In this document: piece by piece, positions 7,741 to 11,409 of the stretch
How the letters are laid out: the number at the start of each line of letters is the position of its first letter
Numbering within the stretch: position 1 is the stretch's first letter
Assembly (NCBI GenBank): GCA_947457085.1
Contig: CANGUS010000034.1
Coordinates: forward strand, 1-11,409
Source: Bacteroidota bacterium
GTDB lineage: Bacteria > Bacteroidota > Bacteroidia > Chitinophagales > Chitinophagaceae
Length of the DNA: 11,409 nt
Direction of reading: 5' to 3'
Translations under genes and position numbers: made by a program
Notes under the pieces: generated by a model
The model's input: only the letters and a program-made list of their open reading frames with translations
Told to the model about the DNA's origin: nothing
Databases searched by the model: none

Positions 7741-7748
7741 TACTTTTG
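7741..7748 (+). promoter_or_regulatory. -7 promoter element of ribF (TACTTTTG)
   Basis: TACTTTTG matches TAnnTTTG and lies 20 nt before the ribF ATG. The surrounding 10-mer TTACTTTTGC is identical to that before the asparaginase-like and HU/SPOR genes. No TTG is found at the -33 spacing; the region there is A-rich. The leader is far too short for an FMN riboswitch. Confidence 0.5.
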
Positions 7749-7768
7749 CCAACGAATTATAATTGAGC

Positions 7769-8692
7769 ATGAGAGTTTATAAAGGATTAGAAGATTTACC
7801 TTCATTTAAAAATCCAGTCATTACGATTGGTTCTTTTGATGGAGTTCATTTAGGCCACAGAAAAATAATTGAACAAATTATTACTAAAGCGAAAGAAGTA
7901 AATGGAGAAAGTGTTATTATTACGTTTAATCCTCATCCAAGATTGGTGTTACATAATGAAACAAAAGGAGTTTCATTGTTAAGTACGTTAGATGAAAAAA
8001 TAGATGCATTAGAAAAACTCAATGTAGATGTTTTAGTAGTAGTCCCATTCACAAAAACATTTTCTGAAATTTCGGCACAAGCATACATTGAGGATTTCTT
8101 AGTTGCAAATTTTCATCCACATACGCTCATTATTGGGTACGACCATCATTTTGGGAATAACAGAAGTGGCAATTTTGCTATGTTAGCAGAAAAGAAAATT
8201 GACTATCATTTTGAATTAGAAGAAATTGCTGCGCAAGAAATTTCACATATCGCTATTTCTTCAACAAAAATCAGAGCCGCATTATTTCAAGGTAATGTAA
8301 AAATGGCCAATGAATATTTGTGTAATAACTATACTGTTTTTGGGAAAGTGGTACATGGAGAAAAGAAAGGCAGATTATTAGGTTTTCCAACTGCGAACTT
8401 GCAAGTAATGGATTATGATAAATTGATTCCGGCAAAAGGGGTTTATGTGGTAAATGTGAAAGTAGGTGCTCATCAATATCGCGGCATGATGAATATTGGA
8501 ACAAGACCTACCATTATGGATAATGATTTAGTTTCGTTAGAAGTGCATATTCTTAAACTCGATCAAGATTTATATGGACAATATTTAACTGTAGAGTTTT
8601 TAGATAGAATAAGAGATGAAAAAAAATTTAGCTCCTTAGATGAATTAATTACTCAGTTAACTAGTGATAAAAAAGTAGCTGAAGCGTATTAA
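7769..8692 (+). CDS. ribF: Bifunctional riboflavin kinase / FAD synthetase
   Basis: This cytoplasmic enzyme phosphorylates riboflavin to FMN and adenylylates FMN to FAD. From the ATG at 7769 it has 307 residues, normal for RibF. The N-terminal nucleotidyltransferase domain (about 1-180) shows ITIGSFDGVHLGH with the HxGH motif at 27-30, and ISSTKIR (163-169). The C-terminal kinase domain (about 183-305) shows GRLLGFPTAN (201-210), NIGTRPTI (242-249) and the probable catalytic glutamate E258 in LEVHIL. A TTG at 7763 could extend it by two residues, but the ATG gives the usual family start (MRVYKGLED) and is preferred. The gene has its own -7 element and no FMN riboswitch. Its stop lies 16 bp from the convergent end of the secreted-protein gene, with no obvious hairpin between them. 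Confidence 0.97.
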   Translation: MRVYKGLEDLPSFKNPVITIGSFDGVHLGHRKIIEQIITKAKEVNGESVIITFNPHPRLVLHNETKGVSLLSTLDEKIDALEKLNVDVLVVVPFTKTFSEISAQAYIEDFLVANFHPHTLIIGYDHHFGNNRSGNFAMLAEKKIDYHFELEEIAAQEISHIAISSTKIRAALFQGNVKMANEYLCNNYTVFGKVVHGEKKGRLLGFPTANLQVMDYDKLIPAKGVYVVNVKVGAHQYRGMMNIGTRPTIMDNDLVSLEVHILKLDQDLYGQYLTVEFLDRIRDEKKFSSLDELITQLTSDKKVAEAY

Positions 8693-8708
8693 TTGTATTC
8701 TTTTATTA

Positions 8709-9164
8709 TCACTCTCTCATCGGTTTTGCTTCTCTTTTTTCTATATTTTTTAATGGCAAAAAGTATCGTTTCCCTTTGTATAAATACAAGATATTTATTT
8801 GCCAATCGTGTGCAACATCTGCATACACCATTTTATATATTTCAGGATAAAAATTTTTGTATAAATCTTTATTGGCTTTGATTAGATAGGTTTTATTTTT
8901 TTCTATTTTGGTAACTTTTTGTAATTTTTGAGTTTCATACACATCACAAGGCACCAACTTTTCATCAAACCAAACACTGTCTATAGTGATATTATCCTTT
9001 TTAATTTTGATAGTAATTTCATAAATATTACCAATCGATTTTTTGTTTCTTTCTTGGTAAGTATAAAACCCAGAAACAAAAGCAATATGTTTTGATTTTT
9101 TTGTTTTTGCAAACGAAAATGTGACCGAAAAAAAGAGTACTAAAACCAATATTATTATTCTCAT
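8709..9164 (-). CDS. Small secreted protein of unknown function
   Basis: I do not recognise this 151-residue protein. It has a clear signal peptide (residues 1-19, positive MR then a hydrophobic run ending FSFA), with likely cleavage before KTKK. There is no lipobox cysteine. The mature part (about 132 residues) is lysine-rich and basic. It looks beta-rich, with alternating stretches such as IYEITIKIKKDNITIDSVWF (48-67) and a tyrosine-rich region near 105-135. Only one cysteine remains in the mature protein. It is probably periplasmic or exposed. The start codon overlaps the holA stop by 4 bp (ATGA type), so it is the last gene of the exonuclease-holA operon and likely translationally coupled. 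That coupling says little about function, because the neighbours are cytoplasmic DNA enzymes. The 3' end converges on ribF. Confidence 0.8.
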   Translation of the reverse strand: MRIIILVLVLFFSVTFSFAKTKKSKHIAFVSGFYTYQERNKKSIGNIYEITIKIKKDNITIDSVWFDEKLVPCDVYETQKLQKVTKIEKNKTYLIKANKDLYKNFYPEIYKMVYADVAHDWQINILYLYKGKRYFLPLKNIEKREAKPMRE

Positions 9165-10162
9165 AATGCTAAAATTTTAGCAGTCATTTCTTTTAATAAA
9201 TCAATCTCATTTCTAGCAACATTCATACCAATAGCATTTAAATTATATTCTCGAATTAAATTGATTGCATTGATGGTTTGCGATAAATTGTATTTTTTAC
9301 TGGCACTTACAAAATCTTTTACAAAAAAGGGTCCAATTTTTAATGCAGCGGCAATTTCACCTTGTTGCAAATGGGAAACATAATGGTATTGATATAATTT
9401 AGCAAACTGACCGTACAAGGTTGCTGTTACTACGACTAATGGGTGTTCTTTGGCATTTGCCATAAAATAATTGGCAATTTTAAATGATCGTTCTGCATCT
9501 TTTTCAAGCAATGCCGATGGATATTGAAAAATATTGTAGTCTTTACTAATACCAATATAGCGTTCAATCAGTTCTTCTGTTATTTCATCACCTTCTTTAA
9601 TATTGATTGAAACTTTTTCTAACTCGTTTACTATTTTTTGTAAATCGGTTCCTAAATAGGTAGCTAGTAACTCCGCATTGGCAGCATTTATTTTTATTTT
9701 TTGCTCTTTGCAATAAGATAAAATCCAAGGAGCAATTTGATAGTCTTTTAATTTATCAGATGTTGCGTAAAACCCTTTCTTTTTTATTAATGAAGTAGAT
9801 TTACTTCTCCCATCTAATTTTTTGTATTTATAGGCAATGATTAAAATGGTTGTGGCAGATGGGTTTTCAAAATAAGATTCTAGTTTAGCAAAATCTTTCA
9901 TTAGTCCTGCTTCTTTTATAATAACTATACGTCTTTCAGCAAATGATGGGTAGCTTCTGCACTCATTTACAACATTCGTCCAATCAGCATCTTTACCATA
10001 AAAAACAGTTTGGTTAAAATCAATTTCATGAGGCTCTAACACTTTTTTTTCAAAAAGATCTGTCAGTAAATCAATGTAATAAGGCTCTTCGCCATCAAAC
10101 GTATAAATGGGTTTAAAGGTTTTATTTTTTATGTCTTTTACGATGTCGTTAAATTCTTTCAT
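9161..10162 (-). CDS. holA: DNA polymerase III delta subunit
   Basis: This 333-residue protein has the length and layout of HolA, the clamp-loader subunit that opens the sliding beta clamp. The N-terminal AAA+-like domain starts with KPIYTFDGEEPYYI (17-30) and continues with YPSFAERRIVIIKEA (71-85), both typical of the family. As expected for delta, no Walker A motif is present. The lid domain includes LGTDLQKIVNELEKV (170-184). The C-terminal collar domain starts near 209 (YNIFQYPSALLEKD), with helices up to residue 333. It acts in the cytoplasm with gamma/tau and delta-prime at the replisome. It starts 5 nt after the exonuclease stop and overlaps the downstream secreted-protein start by 4 bp, so it is the middle gene of a three-gene operon. 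Recognition rests on motifs and length; the family is divergent in sequence. Confidence 0.93.
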   Translation of the reverse strand: MKEFNDIVKDIKNKTFKPIYTFDGEEPYYIDLLTDLFEKKVLEPHEIDFNQTVFYGKDADWTNVVNECRSYPSFAERRIVIIKEAGLMKDFAKLESYFENPSATTILIIAYKYKKLDGRSKSTSLIKKKGFYATSDKLKDYQIAPWILSYCKEQKIKINAANAELLATYLGTDLQKIVNELEKVSINIKEGDEITEELIERYIGISKDYNIFQYPSALLEKDAERSFKIANYFMANAKEHPLVVVTATLYGQFAKLYQYHYVSHLQQGEIAAALKIGPFFVKDFVSASKKYNLSQTINAINLIREYNLNAIGMNVARNEIDLLKEMTAKILAL

Positions 10163-10167
10163 CTCTT

Positions 10168-10884
10168 TTAATCAATATATGTTATTTCTTGTTCATTCAT
10201 TAAATTCATTCCATTCAATCGCATTAAAATTTGGCCAACGGTTACAATATCTTTACTACAATATTTTACAATTCGTTCTAAATTATTTTCTTGCCAGTAA
10301 ACATTGGCCACTTCACTTCCATCAATATCATCTTTTGGAGTAGGAATATTAAGTACTGAAGAGAGTAAGTCAACCGAAGTAAAATTTTTATACTCTCCAA
10401 ATTTCCAAAATTGCAAGGTATCGAGCATTGGATTTTCCCAAGGCTTTTTATTTTGCAAATCACTTAAAATATTGGGCAAATGCACTTGATTAATGAAAGA
10501 ACGTCGGCAAATGTAGGGAATATCGAATTCACGTATATTATGTCCACAAAATTGTTTTTCACTTCCTCTAAAAAATTTATTACAAACAGTTGCAAATGCT
10601 TCTAATAAGGGCTTCTCATCATGACCAGAAAGTGTTTTGATTTTTAGGGTGTATTCATTCTCTTTTTTTATAAAATAGCCCAATCCAATGCAAATGATCT
10701 TTCCAAATTCGGCATAAATACCAGCATATTTAGTAAAAGTTGATTCTGTGTCGTTGTTTTCTGGTTCTAATTTTTGTGATTTTCGATCCCACAGTTTTTG
10801 CATGTTTTCCCCTAATTCGTTGTAGGATTTATATATGGGAACGGTCTCTATGTCAATTAGTAGTAGGTTTTCTGCTTTTATCAT
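10168..10884 (-). CDS. PolB-like 3'-5' exonuclease (DnaQ-like fold)
   Basis: This 238-residue protein carries the three exonuclease motifs of the DEDDy class. ExoI is LLIDIETVP, with D11 and E13 in DIE. ExoII is CGHNIREFD (113-121), with D121. ExoIII is KYCSKD, with Y208 and D212 in the YxxxD spacing. D155 in PMLDTL (152-157) is also typical of the PolB-like predicted exonucleases. There is no polymerase domain, so it is a stand-alone nuclease, probably acting on DNA 3' ends in repair or proofreading; the exact substrate is unknown. It is the first gene of an operon with holA (5-nt gap). The ATG at 10884 is the first plausible start and lies 107 nt from the divergent coiled-coil gene. I see no TAnnTTTG element for it in that gap. 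Confidence 0.9.
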   Translation of the reverse strand: MIKAENLLLIDIETVPIYKSYNELGENMQKLWDRKSQKLEPENNDTESTFTKYAGIYAEFGKIICIGLGYFIKKENEYTLKIKTLSGHDEKPLLEAFATVCNKFFRGSEKQFCGHNIREFDIPYICRRSFINQVHLPNILSDLQNKKPWENPMLDTLQFWKFGEYKNFTSVDLLSSVLNIPTPKDDIDGSEVANVYWQENNLERIVKYCSKDIVTVGQILMRLNGMNLMNEQEITYID

Positions 10885-10962
10885 GTGTGACTTATCATTT
10901 ATTTGTTAAAAATAATCATAAATCTTAACACTTTGTAATAGTGCAATAATTATATTCAAGCT

Positions 10963-10970
10963 TATCTTTG
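10963..10970 (+). promoter_or_regulatory. -7 promoter element of the coiled-coil gene (TATCTTTG)
   Basis: TATCTTTG fits TAnnTTTG and lies 21 nt before the ATG at 10992, in the 107-nt divergent gap. The context TTATCTTTGC differs from the 10-mer at the other three promoters at only two positions. No well-spaced -33 TTTG is seen; TTTG at 10932-10935 would give a 27-nt spacer. Confidence 0.5.
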
Positions 10971-10991
10971 CATTAATAAAATAAAATATTC

Positions 10992-11409
10992 ATGGAAAAC
11001 AATGCTCAAAATACACATAAAAGTTTCAATTCAAATTGGATCTACTTAGGGATTATAGCACTATTATTAGTTGCTGCAATCTATTTATTTGTTACTAAAA
11101 ATGAAGTAGAAAAACAAAATGAAGAAACGCAAAATGAATTAGCTACTGTATCAACTGACAAAGCAACAGTAGAAAATGAATATAATGCAGCCCTTGCTCG
11201 ATTGGATGAAATGAAAGGAGAAAGCATTCAAATGGATAGTTTGTTGAATGACAGAAATGCTGAAGTTGAAGAGTTGAAACAAAAAATTAAAAAAATCTTA
11301 GACAATAAAAATGCTTCAGAGTCAGAATTGAGAAAAGCAAATAAAATGATTGCTCAATTGAATTCTAAAATGGCTGATTTTCAAAAAACAATTACAGCAC
11401 TTAAACAAG
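10992..11409 (+). CDS. Membrane-anchored coiled-coil protein, 3' partial
   Basis: From the ATG at 10992 the frame stays open to the window end, giving 139 complete codons without a stop. The first 15 residues are polar, followed by one transmembrane helix at about 16-34 (WIYLGIIALLLVAAIYLFV). From about residue 37 to the edge the chain is charged and rich in Glu, Lys, Gln, Asn and Ala with heptad-like spacing, for example MDSLLNDRNAEVEELKQKI, which indicates a long coiled coil. No lipobox is present. The coiled coil should face the periplasm if the short N-terminus is cytoplasmic, but the topology is not certain. I do not recognise a named family; similar short membrane coiled-coil proteins are common in Bacteroidota. 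A -7 element lies 21 nt upstream. The C-terminal part, which might hold an informative domain, is outside the window. Confidence 0.8.
   Translation, partial: MENNAQNTHKSFNSNWIYLGIIALLLVAAIYLFVTKNEVEKQNEETQNELATVSTDKATVENEYNAALARLDEMKGESIQMDSLLNDRNAEVEELKQKIKKILDNKNASESELRKANKMIAQLNSKMADFQKTITALKQ

Noticed and set aside
7689..7768. Possible FMN riboswitch upstream of ribF
   Set aside because: The gap is only 80 nt, the probable leader is shorter still, and no conserved RFN-type helices are visible.
7763..7768. TTG at 7763 as the ribF start
   Set aside because: It adds only two residues, while the ATG at 7769 matches the usual family N-terminus.
8271..8504. Minus-strand open frame inside ribF
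   Set aside because: It lies antisense to the conserved riboflavin kinase motifs of ribF.
8693..8881. Short plus-strand open frame just after ribF
   Set aside because: It is antisense to the signal-peptide protein gene; its hydrophobic look comes from the complement of lysine-rich codons.
10904..10930. Inverted repeat TGTTAA / TTAACA with a 15-nt spacer between the divergent exonuclease and coiled-coil genes
   Set aside because: Six-base arms made mostly of A and T are expected by chance, and no regulator or second copy supports an operator.

Overview
The window looks like chromosomal DNA from a member of the Bacteroidota. It is strongly AT-rich by eye. Several genes are typical of that phylum: a fused MurF-alanine racemase, a membrane protein joining an HU-like domain to a SPOR domain, and a plug-less TonB-receptor-like barrel protein. 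Promoters of the TAnnTTTG type precede several genes, and no clear Shine-Dalgarno sequences are seen at the starts. The order or family cannot be fixed from the sequence alone. The window reads as housekeeping and cell-envelope genes. I see no mobile element, CRISPR array, tRNA, rRNA or defence system.

Layout. At 1-1844 (+) is the 3' part of a gene coding TPR-like helices followed by an outer-membrane beta-barrel. At 1916-2884 (+) is the HU/SPOR membrane protein with its own promoter. A minus-strand pair follows: a TerC-family membrane protein (5432-6376) whose end overlaps by 14 bp the start of the MurF-Alr fusion (2947-5445). Divergent from terC is a single-domain asparaginase-like gene (6493-6981, +). 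It converges on a secreted cyclophilin-type peptidyl-prolyl isomerase (7035-7688, -), and a perfect hairpin with A and T tracts lies between them and can serve both. Divergent from the isomerase is ribF (7769-8692, +). It converges on a three-gene minus-strand operon: a PolB-like 3'-5' exonuclease (10168-10884), holA (9161-10162) and a small secreted protein of unknown function (8709-9164). At the right edge, 10992 onward (+), is the 5' part of a membrane-anchored coiled-coil protein.

How the genes fit together. The left half is mostly envelope biology: an outer-membrane barrel, a SPOR protein expected to bind denuded septal peptidoglycan, the enzyme making D-Ala and adding D-Ala-D-Ala to the muropeptide, a TerC transporter and a periplasmic foldase. 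The right half combines flavin cofactor synthesis with replication and repair functions. Gaps between genes are short (none over 120 bases), so little non-coding space is unexplained.

The most notable points are the TPR-barrel fusion, an identical 10-base promoter core (TTACTTTTGC) before three separate genes, the terC/murF-alr overlap, and a secreted protein of unknown function coupled to holA. I found no convincing new multi-gene system.
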